A stretch of DNA of 64,000 nucleotides from an uncultured Corynebacterium sp. (lineage in GTDB: Bacteria; Actinomycetota; Actinomycetes; Mycobacteriales; Mycobacteriaceae): contig CALUCD010000008.1 in the NCBI GenBank assembly GCA_943914465.1, forward strand, positions 1 to 64,000, in the 5' to 3' direction. This document shows positions 53,469 to 62,188 of this stretch, piece after piece. Positions within the stretch are counted from its first letter, which is position 1; each line of letters begins with the position of its first letter. The notes beneath the pieces are model-generated. The model saw only the letters and a list, made by a program, of their open reading frames with translations. It had not been told where the DNA came from and did not search any database. The position numbers and the translations under genes were made by a program.

Positions 53469-54892
53469 TGAACACTCGTATTGAAGAAGATCTGCTTGGC
53501 ACCATGGAAGTCCCCGCCGATGTCTACTACGGCATTCACACTCAGCGGGCCATGGAAAACTTTCATATTTCAACCAGCACAATTAGCAACTTCCCCGAGT
53601 TCATCCGCGGAATGGTCCAGGTAAAAAAAGCCACCGCCATTGCCAACCGACGCTTGCATACCCTTCCGAAGGACAAAGCAGAGGCGATCGTGTGGGCGTG
53701 TGACCAGGTGCTCAATGAGGGGCGGTGCATGGACCAATGGCCAACGGACGTGTACCAGGGCGGCGCTGGGACGTCGGTCAACATGAACACCAACGAGGTG
53801 ATTGCGAACTTAGCCCTTGAGCACTTCAACCGGGAGAAGGGTGCCTATGACGTCATCAACCCGAACGATGACGTCAACATGTCACAGTCAACGAATGACG
53901 CCTACCCCACCGGTTTCCGCCTCGGGCTGTACTACTCGGTGCAAGGCTTGCTCGCTGAACTGGACGACCTGCAGAAGGCATTCCGGCAAAAAGGCGACGA
54001 ATTCGCCGACATCCTTAAAATGGGCCGCACCCAGTTGCAAGACGCGGTCCCGATGACACTTGGACAAGAGTTCACGGCGTTTGGCTCAAACCTTGCAGAA
54101 GAGCAGCGCACCCTCTGTAGCTCTGCTGAGTCGCTGCTCGAAGTCAACCTTGGCGCGACCGCGATCGGCACCGGCATCAACACCCCTAGCGGATATCGCG
54201 ATCAGGTGGTTTCCGCACTGCGCGAGGTTACAGGTTTAGATATTCAGGCATCGCCCGACCTCATCGAGGCAACGTCTGATACTGGCGGTTACGTGATGAT
54301 GCATTCCGCCATCAAACGCGCGGCGATGAAGCTATCCAAGATCTGTAACGATCTGCGCCTGCTCTCCTCGGGTCCGCGCGCCGGCCTGAACGAAATCAAC
54401 CTCCCGGAACGCCAGGCTGGATCTTCGATCATGCCGGCAAAGGTCAACCCGGTCATCCCCGAAGTTGCCAACCAAGTTTGTTTCAAGGTGTTCGGTAACG
54501 ACGTCACCGTCTCTATGGCTGCGGAGGCTGGGCAGCTGCAGCTCAACGTGATGGAGCCCGTGATTGCCCAGGCCCTCTTTGAATCCATTTACCTTCTGTC
54601 CAACGCGGCGCGCACGTTACGCGAGAAGTGCGTCGAAGGCATTACCGCTAACAAGGAGGTTTGTGAGGGGTACGTCACCAGCTCGATTGGCATCGTCACC
54701 TACCTCAACCCGATCATTGGCCACCATGCGGGCGACGTCATCGGGCGCGAGGCTGCCGAAACCGGCCGCAGCGTCTACGACCTGGTATTGGAAAAGGGAC
54801 TGATGACAGAAGAAGACTTGCGCCAAGTGTTGAGCAAGGAAAACCTGATGCACCCCGAGTACCGCGGCAAGCTCTACATCGACGAGTCCTAG
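53468..54892 (+). CDS. aspA: Aspartate ammonia-lyase
   Basis: Converts aspartate to fumarate and ammonia. The 474-residue protein of the fumarase/aspartase superfamily has NMNTNEVIANLA, DDVNMSQSTNDAYPTGFRL, TLGQEFTAFGSNL and the signature GSSIMPAKVNPVIPE with the catalytic Ser. The aspartase rather than fumarase assignment rests on overall resemblance (MNTRIEEDLLGTMEVPADVYYG start). ATG 53468 is fixed by its promoter; the gene is monocistronic or followed by fhs after 21 nt. Confidence 0.93.
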   Translation: MNTRIEEDLLGTMEVPADVYYGIHTQRAMENFHISTSTISNFPEFIRGMVQVKKATAIANRRLHTLPKDKAEAIVWACDQVLNEGRCMDQWPTDVYQGGAGTSVNMNTNEVIANLALEHFNREKGAYDVINPNDDVNMSQSTNDAYPTGFRLGLYYSVQGLLAELDDLQKAFRQKGDEFADILKMGRTQLQDAVPMTLGQEFTAFGSNLAEEQRTLCSSAESLLEVNLGATAIGTGINTPSGYRDQVVSALREVTGLDIQASPDLIEATSDTGGYVMMHSAIKRAAMKLSKICNDLRLLSSGPRAGLNEINLPERQAGSSIMPAKVNPVIPEVANQVCFKVFGNDVTVSMAAEAGQLQLNVMEPVIAQALFESIYLLSNAARTLREKCVEGITANKEVCEGYVTSSIGIVTYLNPIIGHHAGDVIGREAAETGRSVYDLVLEKGLMTEEDLRQVLSKENLMHPEYRGKLYIDES

Positions 54893-54900
54893 CCTGCGCG

Positions 54901-54914
54901 TACGCTGGGATTCA
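54901..54914 (+). promoter_or_regulatory. -10 element for leaderless fhs
   Basis: TACGCT (54901-54906), 7 nt, then ATG 54914; 8 nt after the aspA stop. Confidence 0.55.
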
Positions 54915-56608
54915 TGTCCACATCGACGAGCTCTCCTTCCCAACATTCCCGCCCGCAATCGGATGTCGAGATTGCGCAGGCCCACGAGCTGGTACCGATT
55001 ACCAAGGTGGCTGCCGCAGCGGGGATAGCCGAAGACGCAATCGCGCCGTATGGCAAATTCATGGCAAAGGTCGACATTGCCCAGGTGCCCACATCAACAC
55101 CCGGCAAGCTCATCTTGGTCACCGGGGTGTCACCGACACCGGCGGGTGAAGGAAAATCGACGGTGCTCATCGGCTTGACCGACGCTTTGCGCAGGCTCGG
55201 CCACAACGCCATGGTGGCACTGCGAGAACCCTCGCTTGGCCCGGTGATGGGTATCAAAGGCGGCGCCGCTGGCGGTGGTTACGCGCAGGTGGTGCCGATG
55301 GAGGACATTAACCTGCACTTCACCGGCGACTTTCACGCGATCACGAGCGCAAACAATACCCTTGCCGCGTTAGTTGATAACCACATTCATCAAGGCAATC
55401 AGCTCGGCATTGACCCACGGCGGGTCACATGGCAGCGTTGCTTGGATGTCAACGACCGTTCCTTGCGAAAAGTGGTCACTGGCCTCGGCGGCACCCCGAA
55501 CGGTGTACCTGCTGAGACAGGGTTTACCATCACTGCAGCATCCGAAATCATGGCGGTGCTCGGTCTCGCGACTGATCGCGACGACCTGAAACGGCGTCTT
55601 GGCGCGATCACCGTTGGCTTCACCTTTGACGGCACACCCGTCACCGCCAACCAGTTGCACGCTGAAGGTGCGCTCGCCGCGCTGCTCAAAGACGCGATCA
55701 ACCCCAACCTTGTGCAGACACTTGGCGGGACTCCGGCGTTTATTCACGGCGGACCGTTTGCCAACATTGCGCATGGCTGCAACACCTTGATAGCCACCCG
55801 CACTGCCCAGCGGTACGCGGATTTTGTGTTGACTGAGGCGGGTTTCGGCTCTGACTTGGGGGCTGAGAAGTTCTTCGATATCAAGGCGCGCTACGGCGAA
55901 CTGGACGTGGCAGGCACGGTTGTCGTAGCGACGATTCGCTCAATCAAGCACAACGCCGGGGTGCCAAAGCAGAAACTTGGCGTAGAGGATCTTGAGGCGC
56001 TGCGAAACGGGATTGTGAACCTCGAACGGCACGTGGAGAACCTCCGTAAGTTCGGGGTCAGCCCAGTTGTGGCCGTGAACCGGTTCAGCACTGACACCGA
56101 TGCCGAGCGTGAATACCTTCGCAGTTGGGCCGAGGATTTCGGTGTTGCGCTCGCGGAGGCAGACGTCTGGGCCCACGGCGGTGCGGGGGCCGAGGAACTT
56201 GCAACGTTAGTGCTGCAGAACCTGAATAAGGGGAAATCGGCACCGCTGTATGATCCGCGCGATGGCATCGAAAATGCGATTGCAACCTTGGCCCGCGAAC
56301 TGTACCGCGCGGAGGAGGTGCAGTACTCCGTGGCAGCGCAGCGCGATCTGAGCATGCTCAAAGCGAACGGCTTTGACACGTTACCGGTCTGCGTGTCAAA
56401 GACGCAGTACTCCTTCGCCGATGATCCGCGCCTGCTGGGCGCGCCAGTCGGTCACACACTTCACGTCCGCAAATTGATTCCGCGCACCGGCGCGGGGTTT
56501 GTGGTCGCGCTGACAGGAGATGTCATGACCATGCCGGGCTTGCCGAAAGAGCCAGCGGCGAACCGGATCGATATCGATGAGACCGGAAATGTGACGGGAT
56601 TGTTCTAA
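54914..56608 (+). CDS. fhs: Formate-tetrahydrofolate ligase
   Basis: ATP-dependent formation of 10-formyl-tetrahydrofolate from formate. The 564-residue protein has the P-loop TPAGEGKST (about residues 75-83), REPSLGPVMGIKGGAAGGGY, and FTITAASEIMAVLGLA, all typical of the family. It probably supplies C1 units for purines. Its end overlaps the convergent nuclease gene by 4 nt. Confidence 0.97.
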   Translation: MSTSTSSPSQHSRPQSDVEIAQAHELVPITKVAAAAGIAEDAIAPYGKFMAKVDIAQVPTSTPGKLILVTGVSPTPAGEGKSTVLIGLTDALRRLGHNAMVALREPSLGPVMGIKGGAAGGGYAQVVPMEDINLHFTGDFHAITSANNTLAALVDNHIHQGNQLGIDPRRVTWQRCLDVNDRSLRKVVTGLGGTPNGVPAETGFTITAASEIMAVLGLATDRDDLKRRLGAITVGFTFDGTPVTANQLHAEGALAALLKDAINPNLVQTLGGTPAFIHGGPFANIAHGCNTLIATRTAQRYADFVLTEAGFGSDLGAEKFFDIKARYGELDVAGTVVVATIRSIKHNAGVPKQKLGVEDLEALRNGIVNLERHVENLRKFGVSPVVAVNRFSTDTDAEREYLRSWAEDFGVALAEADVWAHGGAGAEELATLVLQNLNKGKSAPLYDPRDGIENAIATLARELYRAEEVQYSVAAQRDLSMLKANGFDTLPVCVSKTQYSFADDPRLLGAPVGHTLHVRKLIPRTGAGFVVALTGDVMTMPGLPKEPAANRIDIDETGNVTGLF

Positions 56609-57450
56609 GTCGCCGGCGGTTGATCGCTCACCGAATCAGCAGATCCGGGCCAGCCAGGGTAGGGAGGTGGGGTGCCACCGTAGACGGGGCACAGCGATTG
56701 ATACGCGCACCAATCGCACAGCCGCGAAGGGTGAGGACGAAACGTCCCGTCAGCGCCGTCGCGAACAATTTTTGCCCAGAGTTCCCCCAGATCGTGCTCA
56801 AAGTACTCCAGCTCCTCCTTCGAAGGGGTGAGAATAAGCGAATCCATCACCGCCAGATACATCAGTTTGAGTTGGGTCGGGATGATGTCGAACAGGCGCC
56901 AGTACACCAGCCCGTAGAAACGCATCTGGGCAAACGCGCTGTCGGCGTACCTGGGCTTGGGCATTTTTCCTGTTTTGTAATCAACCACCCGCACCTGGCC
57001 AGTCGGCGCGACATCAACTCGATCGATAAAGCCCCGCACTGGCACGCCGTTTGGAAGCGTGGCGCTGACGTACATCTCCCGAGCGTGTGGGTCGAATCGC
57101 AGGGGGCTTTCCATGTGGAAGTAGCCTTTGAGCAGCGCGCGGGCGTCGACAAGCAGCTGCTGTTCGTCGGTGACCGGCTCCGCGCATGCTGGTTGCTGCT
57201 CTTGCATCCGTGCCCAGGCCGGACGCAAGTGTTTGACCGCTGCTGGATACGATCGCTCTTCACGCGGCCACGTGAACATGTCCTCTAACACTGCGTGTAC
57301 GAGTGTTCCCTTGACCTGTGCCTCGGTTTTTGGTTCTGGGATGCGGTCAATCGCGCGCAGGCGGTAGAGCAAGGGGCACTGGCGGTAGTCGCTTGCGCGT
57401 GAAGGAGAGAGCGCGAGCGGTGAGGAAGTGGCGCGTTCACTTTCTGTCAT
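56605..57450 (-). CDS. RecB-family PD-(D/E)XK nuclease with Fe-S cysteines
   Basis: Nuclease of the RecB/AddB C-terminal type found in mycolate actinobacteria. The 281-residue protein has a Cys in DYRQCPLLYRLR (about residue 25), GTLVHAVLEDMF with the His, FIDRVDV and VVDYKTGKMPK with the Asp and Lys of the active site, and CDWCAYQSLCPVYGG with three more Cys residues: the four-Cys 4Fe-4S layout of AddB and Cas4. No cas genes are nearby, so a DNA repair role is more likely. Divergent from the aminopeptidase gene. Confidence 0.87.
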   Translation of the reverse strand: MTESERATSSPLALSPSRASDYRQCPLLYRLRAIDRIPEPKTEAQVKGTLVHAVLEDMFTWPREERSYPAAVKHLRPAWARMQEQQPACAEPVTDEQQLLVDARALLKGYFHMESPLRFDPHAREMYVSATLPNGVPVRGFIDRVDVAPTGQVRVVDYKTGKMPKPRYADSAFAQMRFYGLVYWRLFDIIPTQLKLMYLAVMDSLILTPSKEELEYFEHDLGELWAKIVRDGADGTFRPHPSRLCDWCAYQSLCPVYGGTPPPYPGWPGSADSVSDQPPAT

Positions 57451-57478
57451 GGTGGGTTAAGCGTATCGCAGCAACCGA

Positions 57479-57492
57479 TAGGGTAGGTCGCA
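57479..57492 (+). promoter_or_regulatory. -10 element for leaderless M18 aminopeptidase gene
   Basis: TAGGGT (57479-57484), 7 nt, then ATG 57492. Confidence 0.6.
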
Positions 57493-58742
57493 TGGCGCAG
57501 TCACCCTTACCCGGTTCCGATATTTCCGATATTGACGACCTCGCTCGCTTTCTCACAGCTAGTCCAAGTGCGTTTCATGCTGCGGCGACCGTACGAGACA
57601 CCCTTGTCTCCCACGGATTTGACAACGATAGCGAGACGACCCCGGGCGGACACGTGATGGTGCACGGTGGTGCAGTGATTGCATGGTGGCTTCCGGATCA
57701 TCCGGCCCGCGGCTTCCGGATTATCGGTGCTCACACCGACTCGCCTGGGCTGATGCTCAAGCCTGATCCCGATGTGGTGCGAGAAGGTTTCCGGCAAGCA
57801 GCAGTGGAGGTCTACGGTGGGCCGATCCTTGACTCGTGGTTTGATCGGGAGCTTGAGTTTGCGGGGCGGATTGCTACGTATGACGGCACTGAGCACCTCG
57901 TGCGCACCGGCCCGGTTGCGCGGGTGCCGCACCTCGCCATCCACTTGTACCGGGGGGAGCGCCCCGAGTTGGACCGACAGGTGCACCTCCAGCCGATCAT
58001 GGGCGTAGATCGTCCTGTGACGCAGATCGTTGCTGACGCTGCCGGGGTTGATCCACGCCAAGTTGCAGCCCACGAGTTGATCGCGGTCGATGCGCAGCCG
58101 CCCGCTGCACTTGGGGGCCTGTTCGCTGCGGGGCGGTTAGATAATCTGACCAGTGTGCACGCAGGCTTGAAAGCGCTGATCGCGGCGAAGGACACAGCGC
58201 CGCAGGACGCGCTTGTGTTGGCGGCATTCAATCACGAGGAGGTTGGTTCCGCGTCGGCGACCGGGGCTGGAGGCCCGCTGCTCGAGCGGGTACTGAGCAA
58301 GATCGCGTCGAGCTGGGGGCGATCAGGCGCTCGCGTCGATCTTCTTGAGGTTGCCTCCCGCTCTTCAGTGATCTCGGCAGACGCGACGCATGCAGTGCAC
58401 CCCAACTATCCGGGCAAACATGACCCCACGCATCGGCCGCTGCTGAACCGGGGCCCGGTGGTGAAGGTCAACGCCAACCAGCGCTACGCCTCTGACTCGA
58501 CATCGCAGGCCATTTGGCACCGCGCGGCGGACGCTGCCGGGGTCCCCGTGCAATACTTCGTCAGCCACAACGCGGTGCCGTGCGGTAGCACCATCGGCCC
58601 GATCACCGCAACCCGGCTCGGCATTGCAACAGTGGATGTTGGCGTGCCGTTGCTTTCCATGCACTCAGCGCGTGAGCTCGCGGGGATTGAAGACCAACTC
58701 TGGTTCGAAGCCGCCCTTACGGCATACTTGAGCGGCGCATAA
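57492..58742 (+). CDS. apeB: M18 family aminopeptidase
   Basis: Zinc aminopeptidase of the aspartyl aminopeptidase family. The 416-residue protein has IIGAHTDSPGLMLKP with the first metal His (about residue 80), AAGRLDNLTSVHAGL with the metal Asp, FNHEEVGSASATGAGG with the Glu pair, and YFVSHNAVPCGSTIGP and LSMHSARELAG with the late ligands. ATG 57492 is fixed by its promoter; an earlier in-frame start would cross the divergent gene. Confidence 0.93.
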   Translation: MAQSPLPGSDISDIDDLARFLTASPSAFHAAATVRDTLVSHGFDNDSETTPGGHVMVHGGAVIAWWLPDHPARGFRIIGAHTDSPGLMLKPDPDVVREGFRQAAVEVYGGPILDSWFDRELEFAGRIATYDGTEHLVRTGPVARVPHLAIHLYRGERPELDRQVHLQPIMGVDRPVTQIVADAAGVDPRQVAAHELIAVDAQPPAALGGLFAAGRLDNLTSVHAGLKALIAAKDTAPQDALVLAAFNHEEVGSASATGAGGPLLERVLSKIASSWGRSGARVDLLEVASRSSVISADATHAVHPNYPGKHDPTHRPLLNRGPVVKVNANQRYASDSTSQAIWHRAADAAGVPVQYFVSHNAVPCGSTIGPITATRLGIATVDVGVPLLSMHSARELAGIEDQLWFEAALTAYLSGA

Positions 58743-58803
58743 CCACGTGAGAGCCACGCTCGATCCAAACTCGAGCTGGTGTGGACAACAGAAGGGAAGG
58801 CTC

Positions 58804-59637
58804 GTGTATTCAGGCCCGTTTGAAGCAGGGGACAAAGTGCAGCTGACCGATGCGAAACGGCGCCACTTCACCATCGAACTGGTAGCTGGCGGCCAATTCC
58901 ATTCTCATAAAGGCATTGTCGAACACGACGACATCATCGGAGCGGATGAAGGTTCCGTTGTGCAATCCACGCTCGGGGCTGACTACCTGTGCTTTCGGCA
59001 CCTACTGGTCGACCATGTCCTTTCCATGCCGAGGGGAGCTGCCGTCATTTACCCCAAAGACGCGGCGCAGATTCTCGTTGAAGGCGACATTTTCATGGGC
59101 GCGCGTGTACTCGAAGCGGGCGCCGGTTCAGGGGCGCTGACCATGTCGCTGCTTCGCGCCGTCGGGCCGGAAGGACGAGTGTTTTCCTACGAGATCCGTG
59201 ATGATCACCTCGCATTCGCCAGGGACAATGTAGCTGACTACTTCCGGGGAACACCGCCGTGGTGGGAGCCACGGCTAGGTGATTTCGGTGCGGTGACCCA
59301 AGCGGATCTCGGTGGTCCGGTTGACCGCGTCATTTTAGACATGGTTGAACCCTGGCACTTCATCTCAATCGTGAAAGACGTGTTGATTCCCGGCGGGGTG
59401 TTTATGACCTATGTGGCCACGGTGCCGCAGCTCATGAACATTATCGAGGCGATCCGCGACGCGAGATGCTTCACGGAGCCTCGTGCTTGGGAAACGCTCC
59501 TTCGGGAGTGGAAGGTCGAAGGGCTTGCAACTCGCCCCGAGCATCGCATGAATGCCCATACAGCGTTTTTGGTCTGGACACGCAGACTGGCTGATGGGGT
59601 GGTGCCGCCGAGGCAGCAGCGAAGGGCGCGTCGATAA
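58804..59637 (+). CDS. trmI: tRNA (adenine-58-N1)-methyltransferase TrmI
   Basis: SAM-dependent methylation of A58 in tRNA. The 277-residue protein matches M. tuberculosis Rv2118c along its length: GPFEAGDKVQLTDAK, MPRGAAVIYPKDAAQI, the SAM motif VLEAGAGSGALTMSLLRAVG, LDMVEPW and ARCFTEPRAWETLLREW. GTG 58804 is preferred as it matches the homologues and follows AAGGGAAGG; a GTG at 58747 would add 19 residues. Next to arc, as the homologue is near mpa in mycobacteria. Confidence 0.94.
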   Translation: MYSGPFEAGDKVQLTDAKRRHFTIELVAGGQFHSHKGIVEHDDIIGADEGSVVQSTLGADYLCFRHLLVDHVLSMPRGAAVIYPKDAAQILVEGDIFMGARVLEAGAGSGALTMSLLRAVGPEGRVFSYEIRDDHLAFARDNVADYFRGTPPWWEPRLGDFGAVTQADLGGPVDRVILDMVEPWHFISIVKDVLIPGGVFMTYVATVPQLMNIIEAIRDARCFTEPRAWETLLREWKVEGLATRPEHRMNAHTAFLVWTRRLADGVVPPRQQRRARR

Positions 59638-59656
59638 GCGCAGAAGCCCCTTTAGC

Positions 59657-59670
59657 TAGGGTTGGTCACA
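59657..59670 (+). promoter_or_regulatory. -10 element for leaderless arc
   Basis: TAGGGT (59657-59662), 7 nt, then ATG 59670. Confidence 0.6.
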
Positions 59671-61232
59671 TGGCTGGCTACAGGGTTGAGGATGACGCGT
59701 TTGGGCCGGAATTTCGCGAGCTGAAGCGTGAGAACGAGGCGATGAGCGCGCGTAACAAGAAGCTCGCCGAGTTGCTCAAAACAAGTCGTGACAAACTCGA
59801 TAGCTTGTATGCCCAGGTGGAAGCGTTAGGGGAGCCGGCTTCCACGTACGGCATTTACCTTGCTGAGGCAGACAGGGCGATGGAGGCAGAGGTATTCACC
59901 TCCGGCAGACGCATGCGAGTCAAGGTGGCACCCACGATAGAACCGGTGGTTTTAAAGCCTGGCATGCTCGTCCGGTTGGGGGATGGGACCGTCGTTGTTG
60001 AGGCCTGTGGTTACGACACCACGGGCCAGCTGGCCACGCTCGTAGAAAAAATCGGGCGAGATCGGGCAGTGGTTGCAGACCAGCAGGGTGCGGAGCATCT
60101 CGTGCACCTTACTCAACCGTTGCGCGAGCAAGCACGCGCTGGAGACACTGTGTTGGTTGACGTGCGGGCTGGCTTTGCATTTGAGCGAATACCGAAGACC
60201 GAGGTCAACCAGCTTTCACTTGAAGAGGTCCCCGACGTTACCTACGGCGATATCGGCGGGTTGTCCTCCCAGATTGAGACGATCCGCGATTCCGTTGAGC
60301 TGCCGTTTGCCTACCCCGAGCTGTATCGGCAATACCAACTCGCTCCGCCAAAGGGAGTGCTGCTGTACGGCCCGCCTGGGTGTGGCAAAACGCTCATTGC
60401 GAAGGCGGTGGCAAACTCTCTGTCTCAGCGCATCGGCGACGGCGGGGCTGCGCATTTCATCAACGTCAAGGGCCCCGAGTTGCTGAACAAATTTGTGGGC
60501 GAGACGGAGCGCAGGATTCGCCTCATTTTCGAGCGGGCCCGCGAGCTCGCCTCCGATGGGCGTCCAGTCATTATCTTCTTCGACGAGATGGAGTCGATTT
60601 TTCGCACTCGCGGCTCCGGGGTGTCCTCGGACATGGAGACTACAGTCGTGCCACAGCTTTTGACCGAAATTGACGGTGTGGAAGGCATCGCCAATGTCAT
60701 CGTTATCGGCGCGACGAACCGCGAAGAGCTCATCGACCCCGCAATCTTGCGTCCCGGTCGTCTTGACATCAAAATTCGCGTCTCGCGGCCAAACCGCCAG
60801 GAGGCGAAAGAGATCTTCGCCCGCTACATTACAGCGGACATCCCCTTGGCGGACACACCCGGCGCGCTCATTGAGGCCGCAGTAGAGGAGATGTTCACCC
60901 CACGCCCGTTCGTGGAGCTCACGCTTGCCGACGACACCGTGGAGACCCTGAACTACCACGACTTCGTCTCGGGGGCGATGATCGCCAACGTGGTTGATCG
61001 AGCCAAGAAGCTCGCAATCAAAGACCACATCGGTTCTGGTCGCGATCCTGGAAAACAGACAGGCCAGGGTAGCGGTATTACTCCCGAGCATCTGCGTGCT
61101 GCGGTGAGGGCCGAACAAGATGAGAGCGAGGACCTTCCGAATACCGCAAACCCGGACGAATGGGCGCGCATTACCGGGCGCCAAGGCAAGCGTGTCGTGG
61201 CAGCGGAGGTTGTCACTTCGTCCTCGGCGTAG
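59670..61232 (+). CDS. arc: Pup-recognising AAA ATPase ARC (Mpa-like)
   Basis: Hexameric ATPase that unfolds pupylated proteins. The 520-residue protein has an N-terminal coiled coil that binds Pup (REL KREN NEAMSAR region, residues about 10-55), OB domains (about 70-190) and an AAA module: Walker A GPPGCGKT, KGPELLNKFVGETERRIR, Walker B IIFFDEMES and ATNREELIDPAILRPGRLD. The C-terminus ends VVTSSSA and lacks the GQYL tail that docks Mpa to the 20S proteasome. With no prcBA genes nearby, ARC probably acts without a proteasome, as reported in C. glutamicum. Confidence 0.96.
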   Translation: MAGYRVEDDAFGPEFRELKRENEAMSARNKKLAELLKTSRDKLDSLYAQVEALGEPASTYGIYLAEADRAMEAEVFTSGRRMRVKVAPTIEPVVLKPGMLVRLGDGTVVVEACGYDTTGQLATLVEKIGRDRAVVADQQGAEHLVHLTQPLREQARAGDTVLVDVRAGFAFERIPKTEVNQLSLEEVPDVTYGDIGGLSSQIETIRDSVELPFAYPELYRQYQLAPPKGVLLYGPPGCGKTLIAKAVANSLSQRIGDGGAAHFINVKGPELLNKFVGETERRIRLIFERARELASDGRPVIIFFDEMESIFRTRGSGVSSDMETTVVPQLLTEIDGVEGIANVIVIGATNREELIDPAILRPGRLDIKIRVSRPNRQEAKEIFARYITADIPLADTPGALIEAAVEEMFTPRPFVELTLADDTVETLNYHDFVSGAMIANVVDRAKKLAIKDHIGSGRDPGKQTGQGSGITPEHLRAAVRAEQDESEDLPNTANPDEWARITGRQGKRVVAAEVVTSSSA

Positions 61233-61312
61233 GGGCAGCAAAACCCCCGGTGCGAATGAATTTCCGCCCCGGCTTTGCGCATGCGGATGCCAAGAGCGCA
61301 CACTAGTGAGTC

Positions 61313-62188
61313 ATGGCTGAGTATGCAGATTTGAACTGTTCATTCGTTGGCGGCGTGATCATGGATGTGGTCACTGCTGAGCAGGCGCGGATTGCCGAAG
61401 ATGCTGGCGCAGTCGCGGTCATGGCGCTGGAACGGGTCCCTGCGGATATTCGCGCGCAAGGCGGTGTTGCGCGGATGAGCGACCCAGACCTCATTGAGGG
61501 GATAATTCAAGCGGTTGACATCCCAGTGATGGCGAAAGCGCGGATTGGCCACACCATGGAGGCAAAGATCCTCGAACACCTCGGGGTGGACTATATCGAC
61601 GAGTCCGAGGTACTCAGTCCGGCTGACTACGTCAATCACATTGACAAGCACGACTTCACGGTTCCGTTCGTGTGCGGTGCGACTACCTTGGGCGAGGCAC
61701 TGCGCCGCATAAACGAGGGTGCAGCGATGATCCGTTCAAAAGGTGAGGCGGGTACCGGTGACGTTTCTGAAGCGACGAAGCACATTCGCACCATCAAGCG
61801 CGAAATCGCGCAACTGCAGGCCATCTGGTCAGGAAATAGGGACGAGCTGTATGTGGCAGCGAAGGAGCTGCAGGCGCCCTATGAGCTCGTTGCTGCAGTT
61901 GCTGAACACGGGTCGCTTCCGGTGCCGCTGTTGGTTGCTGGGGGAGTGGCCACACCAGCGGACGCTGCGTTGATGATGCACTTAGGGGCCGACGGCGTGT
62001 TTGTTGGCTCGGGCATTTTCAAATCCGGTAACCCGCAGGCCCGCGCGAAGGCTGTGGTCAAAGCCACCCAGCATTGGCAGGACATCGCGACAGTTACCGA
62101 CGTATCACGAGGGCTGGGCGAAGCGATGGTGGGCATCAATGTCGCCGATGTACCCGCCCCGCACCGCTTGGCAGAACGCGGTTGGTGA
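61313..62188 (+). CDS. pdxS: Pyridoxal 5'-phosphate synthase PdxS, atypical N-terminus
   Basis: Synthase subunit making PLP from ribose 5-phosphate, glyceraldehyde 3-phosphate and ammonia. The 291-residue barrel keeps the catalytic residues: Asp in GGVIMDVV, Lys in VMAKARIGH, Lys in IRSKGEAGTG, and ends LAERGW. The start MAEYADLNCSFVGG replaces the usual longer VKRGMAEMxKGG helix; an in-frame stop 6 nt before the ATG rules out extension. The subunit PdxT, which normally supplies ammonia, is not adjacent. It lies between arc and dop, overlapping dop. Confidence 0.92.
   Translation: MAEYADLNCSFVGGVIMDVVTAEQARIAEDAGAVAVMALERVPADIRAQGGVARMSDPDLIEGIIQAVDIPVMAKARIGHTMEAKILEHLGVDYIDESEVLSPADYVNHIDKHDFTVPFVCGATTLGEALRRINEGAAMIRSKGEAGTGDVSEATKHIRTIKREIAQLQAIWSGNRDELYVAAKELQAPYELVAAVAEHGSLPVPLLVAGGVATPADAALMMHLGADGVFVGSGIFKSGNPQARAKAVVKATQHWQDIATVTDVSRGLGEAMVGINVADVPAPHRLAERGW

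Noticed and set aside
56605..57450. Cas4-type gene as a sign of a CRISPR system
   Set aside because: The four-Cys nuclease layout is shared with AddB/RecB proteins; no repeats or cas genes occur in the window.
61233..61312. Terminator after arc
   Set aside because: Only small GGGG/CCCC pairings are present, without a stable stem or T-run.
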